From assembly GCA_031378805.1 (NCBI GenBank), contig JANNEO010000080.1, positions 1 to 64,000 on the forward strand: a DNA stretch of 64,000 nt, written 5' to 3'. The notes under the pieces were generated by a model. The model saw only the letters and a program-made list of their open reading frames with translations, did not search any database and had not been told where the DNA came from. Every line of letters begins with the position of its first letter. The first letter of the stretch is position 1. Shown in pieces: positions 44,099-52,937 of the stretch. The stretch is from JADCCX01 sp031378805 (GTDB lineage Bacteria; Pseudomonadota; Alphaproteobacteria; Rhizobiales; Beijerinckiaceae). Made by a program: the position numbers and the translations under genes.

Positions 44099-45088
44099 TC
44101 AAGGTGCCTTGACGTTGGCGGCGCGGATCACCGGGGTCCATTTTTCCACCTCGCTGGCGACAAACGCCCGCAGCGCATCCGGTCCGCGTTTCTGCGGGAT
44201 GACGGCGCCAATGGCCTCCAGCTTAGCCCGCGTCGCGGGATCATCAAGGGCCGCACTGACGGCTTGCGCCAAACGATCGACGATCAGGCGCGACGTACCC
44301 TTTGGCGCAAACATGGCATTCCACCCGGAAGCCTGGAAGGCAGGCACGCCTGCTTCCGTGGTGGTGGGTACCAGCGGCAACACATCGGCACGCCTTTCCG
44401 AGGCCAGGGCCAGCGCCTTGATCGACCCGCCGAGAACATGGGAAACGGTATGCGGGATCTGGTCGCACATATAGTCATGGGTACCCGCGATCAGGTCATT
44501 GAGGGCGGGCCCCGAGCCACGGTAGGGCACGAGCTGACCACTGGTGCCGGTGATGGCGGAGAACAGCAGGCAGCTGACATGCGAGGTGGCACCCACACCG
44601 CCATGCCCGTTGTTGAGCTTGCCGGGATTGGCTTTCAACATGGCGATCAGTTCACCCAGCGTGTTCACGGGGAGCGTTTTGCGCACGAAGACGGCAATCG
44701 GCGTGTCGGTCAACTGGCTCACATGCTCGAAATCCGTCACCGGATTGTAGCCAAGCGTGGGATAGAGCGCGGGGGCCGCGCCGTGGGTTCCCATCTGTCC
44801 GACCAGCAAAGTGTAGCCATCCGCTGCGGAGCGGGCGCCGCGCAGCGATCCCGTCGTGCCACCCGCGCCTCCCATGTTCTCGACGATCAGGGGCTGCTTC
44901 AATGTCGTCGCCATATGGTCAAGCACGATGCGGGCGATGACATCGGTGTTGCCGCCAGGCGCATAGGGCACAATCACTGTGATCGCCTTGTTGGGAAAGG
45001 TGTCCTGGGCGTGGGAAGCCGTTGTCACGCACCCAAGCAGGAAGGCCGCGACAAGCAGAGGGAAAAAAGGGCGGCGCAATCCGGCCAT
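44099..45088 (-). CDS. Bug-family tricarboxylate-type periplasmic binding protein (second copy)
   Basis: The 329-residue protein has a signal peptide (LLGCVTTASHA) and the Bug motif VIVPYAPGGNTDVIARI with the later NMGGAGGTTGS block. Bug proteins bind carboxylated small molecules for TctAB-type transporters. It is the second such protein in the array and is separated from TctAB by two enzyme genes. The start at 45088 follows a GGAGA site. It may deliver a different substrate to the same TctAB or act alone. Confidence 0.86.
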   Translation of the reverse strand: MAGLRRPFFPLLVAAFLLGCVTTASHAQDTFPNKAITVIVPYAPGGNTDVIARIVLDHMATTLKQPLIVENMGGAGGTTGSLRGARSAADGYTLLVGQMGTHGAAPALYPTLGYNPVTDFEHVSQLTDTPIAVFVRKTLPVNTLGELIAMLKANPGKLNNGHGGVGATSHVSCLLFSAITGTSGQLVPYRGSGPALNDLIAGTHDYMCDQIPHTVSHVLGGSIKALALASERRADVLPLVPTTTEAGVPAFQASGWNAMFAPKGTSRLIVDRLAQAVSAALDDPATRAKLEAIGAVIPQKRGPDALRAFVASEVEKWTPVIRAANVKAP

Positions 45089-45116
45089 GGTCAGTCTCCA
45101 GGTTGGTTCGAACGCA

Positions 45117-45860
45117 TCATGGCAGGTAGAGCCCGCCATTCACATGCATGGTCTGGCCGGTGAGATAGCGTGCTTTAGGCCCGGCAAGGAACCGCACCAT
45201 GCCCGCCACGTCCTCGGGCGTGCCGCGACGGCCCAGAAGCGTGGTGCGTACCGCGTGATGGCCTGGCTCGTGACCGACACGGATTGTCTCGATCAGTCCG
45301 GGCGACACGAGATTGACCGTGATGCCAGAAGGCCCAAGATCATGCGCCAGCGCCTTGGTCATGCCATCGAGGCCCGCCTTGGCAGCGATGACATGCACCC
45401 GGTCTCTGGCCCCGGTATATGCCGTCAGTCCGCCGATGTTGATGATGGAGGCGGCATCGCTGGCCGACAGCGCTTCGAAGGCTGCCCTGGCGCACAGGAA
45501 CGGCCCTTCGAGCGCCACGCTGGTGACGGCGCGAAAATCCTTCAGTGTCATCACTGCAAAGGGTACTTCCGTTCTCACAGCTGCGTTGTTGACGAGGATG
45601 TCCAGCCTGCCGAAGGCTGCCAGTGTTGCCGACACCAGCGCCGCGACCGACGCTTCATCGGTGACATCGGCAAGATGCGCCACAGCCTGTCCCCCGGCCG
45701 CCTCAATCAGACCGACCGTCTCGCGCAACCCGTCGCTGTCGGATTGCGCCGTGACCATGACGGATGCGCCGCCCCCCGCCAGATCAAGCGCGATGGCCCG
45801 CCCGATGTTGCGTGCAGCGCCTGTCACCAGCGCAACCCTGCCCTTGAGTTCGTGGGTCAT
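45117..45860 (-). CDS. Short-chain dehydrogenase-like protein lacking the usual Ser and Tyr
   Basis: The 247-residue protein has the SDR cofactor motif TGAARNIG at residues 13-20, NNAA, and a C-terminal LTGQTMHVNGGLYLP. The catalytic Ser position reads NIGG, and in the YxxxK position the segment is VHVIAAK, where Val replaces Tyr and a His lies one residue before it. It should therefore use an altered mechanism or act on a different substrate. ATG 45860 follows three tandem repeats, each opening with ATGATG; ATG 45893 and 45890 are in frame with it. Confidence 0.8.
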   Translation of the reverse strand: MTHELKGRVALVTGAARNIGRAIALDLAGGGASVMVTAQSDSDGLRETVGLIEAAGGQAVAHLADVTDEASVAALVSATLAAFGRLDILVNNAAVRTEVPFAVMTLKDFRAVTSVALEGPFLCARAAFEALSASDAASIINIGGLTAYTGARDRVHVIAAKAGLDGMTKALAHDLGPSGITVNLVSPGLIETIRVGHEPGHHAVRTTLLGRRGTPEDVAGMVRFLAGPKARYLTGQTMHVNGGLYLP

Positions 45861-45909
45861 GTCAGGTTTTTCATCATGCAGATTTTCCATCATGCAGGGT
45901 TTTCATCAT
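45861..45909 (-). repeat. Three tandem 16-17 base repeats, each opening with ATGATG
   Basis: On the minus strand three units follow one another: ATGATGAAAACCCTGC (45909-45894), ATGATGGAAAATCTGC (45893-45878) and ATGATGAAAAACCTGAC (45877-45861). They fill the gap between the PrpD-like stop and the SDR start. The PrpD stop codon (TGA) lies in the first unit. Each unit supplies start-like codons. Confidence 0.75.
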
Positions 45910-47303
45910 GACCGTGCATTCCCCAAAGCAACGGGCTGTCCCTGCGTGATGGCCTCGATGGCGACCAGCAGCCGTTCACCCCGGGCCGCAGTCCAGCCAC
46001 CAAAGCGGATATTGGCGCGATACTTTGCGATGATCTCGGCGTCTGAGAGCGGCGCGTTGACGCCACCGCGCATGTGGCCCTGCCGGAACTCACGGATTTC
46101 GCCATTGCGCAGGGTGGCACGGATATGCCCGGTGAAGGCGCGCGGATAGGGATTGGCGGGATCGATGACATAGCTGACCCGCGCTGCCAGCGCCCGGCGC
46201 AGCGGATCGGAAATGGCGGCATCCTCGAAAGCCTCCAGGCCAGCGTCACCCGTGAGGAACCCCACGGCGATGCAGTCCGGCGTCGAGAATTTTGCGCCGT
46301 AACCGTTGGGCGGCGACTGCTTGAGGGCGAGCGGTTCCCACAAACGGTGTACGGTCCCTTCGCCCACCGCGCAGACCAGCGTGTCGATCTCTTCGGCACG
46401 CACGCCGCTTCGGGCAAGCGCGATGGCGCAATCCACGTAAGGCTGGGTCATGGTACCACAGGCGAATGGCTTGAAGGCGAGGGACGCGCCCACCCAAACC
46501 TTGCCCAGACCGCCGGTGATCTGTGTGAAATCTGGCGTGCGCGACGGTGCGAAGGCTTTGTAGAAACCATGCGTCCCTTCGATGACCGTCAGCGGACCAG
46601 ACACGCCACCCCTGGCCAGCGCCACGGCCCTTATGCCGCTTTGCGCCGCAAGCCCTGCATGGAGCCGCTTGGTCGAGGAGCCATCGGCAAGATATTCGAT
46701 GATCCCCGACGCCATGGACCCCGCGATGCCCAGCGCCCTGGCCGTTGTTTCAGCCGGGAGCTTCAACAATGTCGCCAACGCCGCCGTCGCCGCCAGGGCA
46801 CCCAGCACCGCGGTGGGATGGAACCCCGCCTTGTGGATGGCCTGCGGTGCCACCAGCGAGCCACGGCACATGATCTCCACACCGACCGCGATGGCGCGAA
46901 CAACGGCTTCGCCCGCGATGCCCTCCCGCTCGGCAACGGCCAGCACCGCGGGCACAACCGGCGCTCCGGCATGGACCGGGCCGCCTTCGAACGTGTCGTC
47001 GAAGTCCTCGCCATGCGCCGCAGTGCCGTTGATGAGCGCGGCATCAATGGCGGTGAAGCGACCGCGATGGCCGATGGCCGTTGATGCACCCCGGCCTTCG
47101 ACAGCGCTGAGGCAGCCTTTGACATAGTCGGTATTGCGCGCAGCGGCGCACAATCCTGCAACATCGATCAGCAGCCGCCGCACCATGGCCCTGACCACTG
47201 CGGGAACCGGCGTCTTGCCTGCGGCCACATCATTGCAGAACGCTCCGATCAGCAGCGCCAAGGGTGGTTGGGCATATGGCCCGACATGGGACGCTGCGGT
47301 CAT
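45906..47303 (-). CDS. MmgE/PrpD-family protein (first copy)
   Basis: The 465-residue protein is an MmgE/PrpD member: the segment GTAAHGEDFDDTFEGGPVHAGAPVVPAV and the later YVDCAIAL are typical. The family includes 2-methylcitrate dehydratase, cis-aconitate decarboxylase and iminodisuccinate epimerase, all acting on di- or tricarboxylates. It shares four bases with tctA. Which reaction it catalyses is unknown. Confidence 0.86.
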   Translation of the reverse strand: MTAASHVGPYAQPPLALLIGAFCNDVAAGKTPVPAVVRAMVRRLLIDVAGLCAAARNTDYVKGCLSAVEGRGASTAIGHRGRFTAIDAALINGTAAHGEDFDDTFEGGPVHAGAPVVPAVLAVAEREGIAGEAVVRAIAVGVEIMCRGSLVAPQAIHKAGFHPTAVLGALAATAALATLLKLPAETTARALGIAGSMASGIIEYLADGSSTKRLHAGLAAQSGIRAVALARGGVSGPLTVIEGTHGFYKAFAPSRTPDFTQITGGLGKVWVGASLAFKPFACGTMTQPYVDCAIALARSGVRAEEIDTLVCAVGEGTVHRLWEPLALKQSPPNGYGAKFSTPDCIAVGFLTGDAGLEAFEDAAISDPLRRALAARVSYVIDPANPYPRAFTGHIRATLRNGEIREFRQGHMRGGVNAPLSDAEIIAKYRANIRFGGWTAARGERLLVAIEAITQGQPVALGNARS

Positions 47304-48793
47304 GCGGAGCTGTCCTTGAGCTTCCGTCCCTCCCGGATTTCGCGGGTCAGCGAAACCACGACGAAGATCGCTGCGACGACGAGCAAGCCAAGGCCGATCC
47401 TGTCCTCGATGAAGATCGCGTGGTCTCCACCCGACAGCAGCAGCGAGCGGCGATAGCTTCCCTCGATCATCGGGCCCAGCACCACGCCAAGCACGGCTGG
47501 CAGAAACGGAAAGTCATTGAGGCGCATCAGGTATCCGATCACCCCGCCCGCCAGCACCAGGCCGATATCGAACATCGTGGCATTGATCGTGTAGATCCCC
47601 GACAGCACAAGGGCGAAGACAAAGCCCGCCAGATAGGGCCTTGGCCGGTTCACCAGCCACATGCAGAGCGGAAGTATGAGTATCCCCACGAGGATCTGCG
47701 CAAGGGTCGCAACGAGTGATCCGGTGTAGAGTCCCAGGATCACGTCATTGTGCTGCTCAAACAGCCGTGGACCGGGCAGCAGGCCATGGATCAGCAGACC
47801 GCCCAGCAGCACGGCAGCGGAGTTCGAGCCGGGAATGCCGAAGGACAGGAGCGGGATCAACGACGTAGACGCCACCGTGTTGTTGGCGGCTTCCGGTGCG
47901 GCCACGCCTTCAGGCGATCCCTTGCCGAACTCATCGGGGTGAGACGACCAGCGCTTGGCCTCGTTGTAAGCCATGAATGCGGCGATGGAACCACCGCCGC
48001 CAGGCATCAGCCCCTCGAACGTACCGGTGACGCAGCCGATGGCTTGCGGCTTTGCCAGCCGCTTCATCATCGGCCAGCGCGGCAGCACGATGCGGACCTT
48101 GCTTTCGGCCGTGGTGCCAAGACCCTTGGTGCCGGATTGCATCAGGAGTTCACTGACCGCGAACAGCCCGACCATCACCAGGATGGGCTTGATGCCTCCG
48201 ATGAGGTCAGGCAAGCCAAAGGTGAAGCGCGACACGCCGGAGATGGGATCGGTGCCCACCGTCGCCACCATCAGGCCAACAAGAGCAGCCGCCAATCCCT
48301 TTAGCAAAGAGCCTCCCGACAGCGAGGCAATGATGCTGATGCCCAGGATGCCCAGGCCGAAATAGGACGCTGGCGTGAACAGCAGGGCGAGCCGTGACAA
48401 TGGCTCGGTCATCACGACAAGCAGGGCGAGGCCGACAAGGCTGCCGACCACGCCCGACCAGAGCGAAATCCCCAGCGCCTCGCCAGCCTTGCCCTGGCGC
48501 TTCATTTCGTAACCGTCGATGACGGTGGCGGCAGCCGAGTTGGTGCCCGGCGTGCGAATCAAAATGGCGGGAATCGAGCCGCCATATTCCGCGCCGATAT
48601 ACGTCGAGCTGAGCAGCACGATCGCAATCATCGGGTCCATGCCGTAGGTGAAGGGCAAAAGCAGCGCCATCGTGATCGACGCGGAAATGCCCGGCAAAGC
48701 GCCGCCGATGATGCCCCAGACCAGACCCGCGATGGCAGCGGGCACCAGTGGCGTCGTCACGAGAAGGGCAAGGCTGCGGTAAAGATCGTCCAT
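47300..48793 (-). CDS. tctA: Tripartite tricarboxylate transporter large permease TctA
   Basis: The 497-residue membrane protein with about 11-12 helices is TctA: GALPGISASITMALLLPFTYGMDP, then IPAILIRTPGTNSAAATVIDGYEM and GIPGSNSAAVLLGGLLIHGLLPGP. It forms the ion-coupled channel with TctB, using a Bug binding protein. It starts seven bases after tctB and overlaps the PrpD-like gene. The start ATG 48793 gives the conserved N-terminus. Confidence 0.92.
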   Translation of the reverse strand: MDDLYRSLALLVTTPLVPAAIAGLVWGIIGGALPGISASITMALLLPFTYGMDPMIAIVLLSSTYIGAEYGGSIPAILIRTPGTNSAAATVIDGYEMKRQGKAGEALGISLWSGVVGSLVGLALLVVMTEPLSRLALLFTPASYFGLGILGISIIASLSGGSLLKGLAAALVGLMVATVGTDPISGVSRFTFGLPDLIGGIKPILVMVGLFAVSELLMQSGTKGLGTTAESKVRIVLPRWPMMKRLAKPQAIGCVTGTFEGLMPGGGGSIAAFMAYNEAKRWSSHPDEFGKGSPEGVAAPEAANNTVASTSLIPLLSFGIPGSNSAAVLLGGLLIHGLLPGPRLFEQHNDVILGLYTGSLVATLAQILVGILILPLCMWLVNRPRPYLAGFVFALVLSGIYTINATMFDIGLVLAGGVIGYLMRLNDFPFLPAVLGVVLGPMIEGSYRRSLLLSGGDHAIFIEDRIGLGLLVVAAIFVVVSLTREIREGRKLKDSSA

Positions 48794-48800
48794 CGCCGAC

Positions 48801-49319
48801 TCAGCCCTTTGTCAGCAGGGCGAGGAGCGTTGACATCGGCTGCTCCGTGCCCAGGAACAGCACGAAGATCAGCCAGAAGCCGAAGCCACCTCCGGCTGCA
48901 ACGGCAACCAGCTTGAATGACAAAGCCTCGCGCTCATACAAGCCCACCGCGATGACCAGCAGGGCGATGCCAACAGCGAATCCGACTATCGGCGCGACAG
49001 CCATGTATCCGATGCCGATCACGACGAAGCCCAACGCCCGCAAGATCGGCGCATGGTCTTCCGCTTCCTCCATGTCAGTGGCAACGCTCGCCTCTACGAC
49101 AGGCACAGCGCGAGAACGGACCAGCAGGCTCTTCGCCACGATGAGGCTGGCCACAACGGCCAGCAGGACCGCCAGCATGATCGGCAGTCCGTCGGCACCA
49201 ACCTCGTCTGACAGCGAACTCGCCGGAATCGAGCGGGACAACCAGTAGTATCCAGCCGCCAGAACCAGCAGCAGAACACCGCCGATGCCGTCGCGGGTGC
49301 TGGCTGCTTTTGCACTCAC
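48801..49319 (-). CDS. tctB: Tripartite tricarboxylate transporter small subunit TctB
   Basis: The 172-residue protein has about four membrane segments and the conserved N-terminal DGIGGVLLLVLAAGYYWLS. It is the small subunit of TctABC transporters, next to tctA by seven bases. A 45-base gap separates it from the upstream binding protein gene. Together TctABC import carboxylates against a gradient. Confidence 0.88.
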   Translation of the reverse strand: MSAKAASTRDGIGGVLLLVLAAGYYWLSRSIPASSLSDEVGADGLPIMLAVLLAVVASLIVAKSLLVRSRAVPVVEASVATDMEEAEDHAPILRALGFVVIGIGYMAVAPIVGFAVGIALLVIAVGLYEREALSFKLVAVAAGGGFGFWLIFVLFLGTEQPMSTLLALLTKG

Positions 49320-49364
49320 GGTGTCATGCCCTCGCAGGTCAATGTTTGCATGGTTGTGCCATCC

Positions 49365-50354
49365 TCAATTCTTGATGACGCCCGTCTCGCGGAAAAATGT
49401 CTCGGCCTCGTCGGCAAAGGCGTTGACGAAGGGCTCATAGGCGGCCTGTGGCATGAAGTCCGCGACCAGACTTTCCGCGCCATAAACCTTCTTGTAGTCC
49501 GGATCCGCGAGCAGTCCCTTGATCGCCGTTTCCCAGATCCCGATGATCTCGGCAGGCAATCCCGCTGGCCCGGCAAGGCCGCGAAACTTGCGGACCACGA
49601 CATCATAGCCCGCTTCCTTCACAGTCGGCACATCGGGAAACCCCGCTAATCGCTGCGGATTGAACACGGCCAGAATGCGCACACGGTTCGCTTCCAGCTG
49701 TGAGCGCAGCTCCTGGATTTCGCCGACACCCATTTCCAGCGTGCCGTTGAGCACATTGATCATCATGTCGCCGCCACCTTCGTGCGAGACCACGGCGGCA
49801 TTGACATTGGCGGCCCTGCGCAAGCGTTCCGCCGCCTGCCGTTCCAGCGAAGCGGGATTGGCCGCGCCCCAGCGGCCGCGCTTCTCCTTCGCATGGGCGA
49901 TCAGGTCGGCCAGGGTCTTGAACGGGCCATCGGTGCGGGTGAACACCACCTCCGCATCGCTGAAAACATTCACCAGCGGCTGGACGTTCTTGTAGGTGTG
50001 CTGCGGCTTGGAGAGCAGCGATGTGAAGATATAGGTGGGCGTCGTGGCGTAGAGCACGCTGCCGTCGGGGCGGCTGGTTGCCAGACGGCTCAGGGCCCGC
50101 GCCCCGCTGCCGCCCTGCACGTTCTCGATGACAAAGGTGGCGTTGATGTAGCGCACGAGATACCTGCTCATCTCGCGCAGGAAGACATCGGATCCGCCGC
50201 CGGGGCTTGAATGGGTGATCAGCGTGACCGTGCGGTGGGGATAGCTGGCCGGTGCGGCAAAAGCCGGGGACTGCATCGTCGTCGTGACCGCGGCTGTCAG
50301 CTGGCCAAACCTGCGTCTCGTGATCATATGGCTTGCGCGTTTTCCGTTCGTCAT
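49365..50354 (-). CDS. tctC: Bug-family tricarboxylate binding protein TctC
   Basis: The 329-residue protein has a twin-arginine-like signal (TRRRFGQLTAA) and the Bug motif VTLITHSSPGGGSDVF, then FVIENVQGGSGARALS. It binds the TctAB substrate in the periplasm. ATG 50354 shares a base with the stop of the GntR gene; ATG 50327 (MITRRRF) is an alternative start. A Tat signal is unusual for this family and may mean export in folded form. Confidence 0.85.
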   Translation of the reverse strand: MTNGKRASHMITRRRFGQLTAAVTTTMQSPAFAAPASYPHRTVTLITHSSPGGGSDVFLREMSRYLVRYINATFVIENVQGGSGARALSRLATSRPDGSVLYATTPTYIFTSLLSKPQHTYKNVQPLVNVFSDAEVVFTRTDGPFKTLADLIAHAKEKRGRWGAANPASLERQAAERLRRAANVNAAVVSHEGGGDMMINVLNGTLEMGVGEIQELRSQLEANRVRILAVFNPQRLAGFPDVPTVKEAGYDVVVRKFRGLAGPAGLPAEIIGIWETAIKGLLADPDYKKVYGAESLVADFMPQAAYEPFVNAFADEAETFFRETGVIKN

Positions 50355-51061
50355 TATCCTAACGCCTCCCCATGGGTTTCGGTGCGCACCACCTTCAACA
50401 AGCGGTCCTTGGCCGATGCGACATGACGCCAATGCGCTTCCTGCGCCCAGACCGGATCACGTGCCGCGATGGCAGCGACCATCTCGCGGTGCTCGCGATT
50501 GGACACGGCGAGGCCACCGCCCTGCACCAGGCTGCGGGCGCGAAACAAGGTGAGCCGCTTGACGAAAGCGCGATACTGCGCTGCCAGTGTCGCATTGCCA
50601 GAACCGTCGACAATGGCCTCGTGAAAGACGAGATTGAGCGGATAATAGGCATCGAAATCCCGCTCTGCAGCGGCCAATTCCATCGCTGACACAAGATCAT
50701 GCAGCCGTGAGATAGTCGCCTCGCTGGCCCGCTCCGCCAGCAGGCGTCCGGCGAGGCCGAACAGCGCGGCACGCACATCATAGAGCTCACGCACCTCCGC
50801 CACGGTCACCCGTCGCACGAACACACCGCGATTCGTCACGGCCTCGACGAAGCCCGCACCTTCCAGCGCCCGCACTGCCTCGCGGATAGGCCCTCGGCTG
50901 ACGCCGAACCGCTGCGCCAGCTGCTGCTCGTTGAGGCGCTCGCCCGGGCGCATCTCGCCTGCAACGATCATGCCTTCCAGCGCATCGACCAGCACCTTCG
51001 ACAACGGCACGGAGCGCGTGGCATCTACGGCTTGCACGGGTGCGAGGTGGGCGGAATTCAT
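50354..51061 (-). CDS. GntR-family regulator (FadR subfamily)
   Basis: The 235-residue protein has the GntR winged helix (RPGERLNEQQLAQRFGVSRGPIREAVRALE) and a helical FCD effector domain. It is the first gene of the minus-strand array, sharing a base with tctC. Two operator-like sites lie upstream, one overlapping a TTGACA of the divergent gene. It is likely to repress both sides until the substrate or a metabolite binds. Confidence 0.88.
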   Translation of the reverse strand: MNSAHLAPVQAVDATRSVPLSKVLVDALEGMIVAGEMRPGERLNEQQLAQRFGVSRGPIREAVRALEGAGFVEAVTNRGVFVRRVTVAEVRELYDVRAALFGLAGRLLAERASEATISRLHDLVSAMELAAAERDFDAYYPLNLVFHEAIVDGSGNATLAAQYRAFVKRLTLFRARSLVQGGGLAVSNREHREMVAAIAARDPVWAQEAHWRHVASAKDRLLKVVRTETHGEALG

Positions 51062-51085
51062 GCCTCACCATCACCAGCTTGCCCG

Positions 51086-51101
51086 CAAGTGTCAACACTT
51101 G
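51086..51101. promoter_or_regulatory. Operator-like palindrome for the GntR regulator
   Basis: CAAGTGT-CA-ACACTTG is a near-perfect palindrome with seven-base arms, 25 bases upstream of the GntR start. A related site, AGTGTTGACA at 51183-51192, matches ten bases of its reverse complement. The 193-base region 51062-51254 is otherwise empty. Confidence 0.55.
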
Positions 51102-51182
51102 AAAGGCATGAAAACTGAAATTGCCTTTGAAATTCACGAAAACCATTATTCGGACGATAATTTACCTGAATATGGCAGAAGG

Positions 51183-51192
51183 AGTGTTGACA
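51183..51192 (+). promoter_or_regulatory. Second operator-like half site overlapping a -35 element
   Basis: AGTGTTGACA repeats the core of the operator at 51086-51101. It includes TTGACA (51187-51192), a plausible -35 for the divergent PrpD-like gene at 51255. A clear -10 was not identified. Confidence 0.4.
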
Positions 51193-51254
51193 TTTTTGCA
51201 CGCAGATACGCATGGCTCGATCATCACCAAACCCCTTTTGCCCTTCGAGGAAAC

Positions 51255-52619
51255 ATGAACGCCCATGCACCTGTCGTGAAAGCCATCACCCGGCACATTG
51301 CGGAGTTCGTCGTCAAATCGAAAGCAGCGGACATTCCGACTCCCGTCTACACCGAGGCGACGCGCTCGTTCCTCAACTGGTTGGGATGCACGGTGGGCGG
51401 CTCCGCGCATCCTGCGATCGACATTGCATGGGCGGCAGCCAAACCGTTTGCGGGCCAGAGGCAGGCGACAGTCCTGGGCCGGGGCTTCCGCACGGATGTG
51501 CTCAACGCCACGCTGCTCAACGGCATCGCCTCGCATGTCTTCGATTTCGACGACACCCACCTGAAAACCATCATCCACCCCGCCGGTCCCGTGGCGTCAG
51601 GGCTGTTGGCCCTTGCCGAGACACGAGCGATGACCGGACGTGATTTCCTGCATGCCTTCATCCTGGGCATCGAGGTCGAGTGCCGCATCGGCAATTCCAT
51701 CTATCCCGATCACTACGACCGGGGCTGGCACATCACCGGCACCGCAGGTGTGTTCGGTGCCGCTGCAGCCGCGGGAAAGGTGCTGGGCCTCAACGTCCAG
51801 CAGATGACCTATGCGCTGGGGATCGCGGCGACCCAGTCCTCCGGCCTGAGAGAAATGTTCGGCACGATGTGCAAGCCTTTCCATCCCGGCCGCGCCGCGC
51901 AGAACGGTACCTATGCGGCGCTCCTGGCCAGGGAAGGCTTCACCAGCTCCGAGCGTGGCATCGAGGCCCCGCGCGGCTTCGCCCATGTGGCCTCCACCAA
52001 ATTCGACCCGACCGAAATCACCGAAGGCTTGGGAACACATTGGGAAAGCGCCCTGAACACCTACAAGCCCTTCGCTTGCGGAATCGTCATCCATCCCGCC
52101 ATCGATGCCTGCGTGCAATTGCGCAACGCCCATGGCCTGAAGGCGACCGATGTGGCCTCCATCGACCTCAAGGTGCATCCCCTGGTGCTGGAACTGACAG
52201 GCAAGACCGCGCCGCGCACCGGCCTCGAAGGCAAGTTCTCGGTCTATCACTCCTGCGCCGCCGCCATCATGCATGGGCGCTGCGGCGAGCATGAGTACGC
52301 CGACACCTGCGTCGCCGATCCGGTCATCGTGGCTCTCAGACAGAAGGTGAAGGCCGTGGTCAAGCCCGGCATCCACGAGCATCAGGTCGACGCGACACTG
52401 ACGACGGTGGATGGCCGTGTGCTGCACCTCTTCATCGAAAACGCCATCGGCTCTCTGGGTCGACCGCTGACCGACGCGGAACTCGACGCCAAGCTGACGG
52501 ATATGTGCGATCCCGTCGTCGGCGCGAAAGGATCGAAAGCCCTGATCAAAGCCGCAAGAGCCATCGCCGACGCGCCTGATCTGAAGGCGGTGATCAAGGC
52601 GGCGAGGCCGCTGGCTTGA
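51255..52619 (+). CDS. MmgE/PrpD-family protein (second copy, divergent)
   Basis: The 454-residue protein has the MmgE/PrpD hallmarks: TRSFLNWLGCTVGGSAHPAI near the N-terminus, HVFDFDDTHLKTIIHPAGPVA, and TYKPFACGIVIHPAIDACVQL. It differs clearly from the first copy, so it likely acts on another substrate or step of the same path. ATG 51255 follows CGAGGAAAC. It faces the GntR operator region and is probably co-regulated with the array. The open frame continues upstream but has no family support there. Confidence 0.87.
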   Translation: MNAHAPVVKAITRHIAEFVVKSKAADIPTPVYTEATRSFLNWLGCTVGGSAHPAIDIAWAAAKPFAGQRQATVLGRGFRTDVLNATLLNGIASHVFDFDDTHLKTIIHPAGPVASGLLALAETRAMTGRDFLHAFILGIEVECRIGNSIYPDHYDRGWHITGTAGVFGAAAAAGKVLGLNVQQMTYALGIAATQSSGLREMFGTMCKPFHPGRAAQNGTYAALLAREGFTSSERGIEAPRGFAHVASTKFDPTEITEGLGTHWESALNTYKPFACGIVIHPAIDACVQLRNAHGLKATDVASIDLKVHPLVLELTGKTAPRTGLEGKFSVYHSCAAAIMHGRCGEHEYADTCVADPVIVALRQKVKAVVKPGIHEHQVDATLTTVDGRVLHLFIENAIGSLGRPLTDAELDAKLTDMCDPVVGAKGSKALIKAARAIADAPDLKAVIKAARPLA

Positions 52620-52937
52620 GAGGAGAAGCGTAGGATTTTGCCGGGATGTTTCACCGGGTTCCAAGGCGTTGGTGCGGCAAGCAAGAGGAAGACATGCACG
52701 CGCGGCCGCAATGCTCGATGAGGTCTTTGCGCTCTGGGTGGCGGGGTTTCGTCATGACTTCGAGGAGGTTTTCAAAGCCCGGCCAACCGCCGCTGTCTTC
52801 CCGAGGGGCGCGGCGCGAACCGTCGATGAAGCGAGGACAGCTATGGGTGGAATCGGCCGCGCCGACTGAACCGCCCCGGGTTTGCCGGTTTCAATTGCCA
52901 TGAGAATCCGCAACACCCTAAGCCGCGCTCCATCAAA
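52620..52937. other. Gene-poor DNA after the second PrpD-like gene
   Basis: These 318 bases have no convincing gene. A plus-strand open frame at 52669-52869 (segment AAMLDEVFALWVAGFRHDF) looks somewhat protein-like but has no recognisable domain, so it may be a remnant. No repeat or hairpin stood out. Confidence 0.4.

Noticed and set aside
45841..45910. Possible CRISPR-like array from the short repeats
   Set aside because: The repeats are contiguous with no spacers and there are only three, so this is a tandem repeat, not CRISPR.
51597..52664. A 355-codon open frame antisense to the second PrpD-like gene
   Set aside because: The plus-strand gene has clear MmgE/PrpD motifs, and the antisense product is low-complexity.
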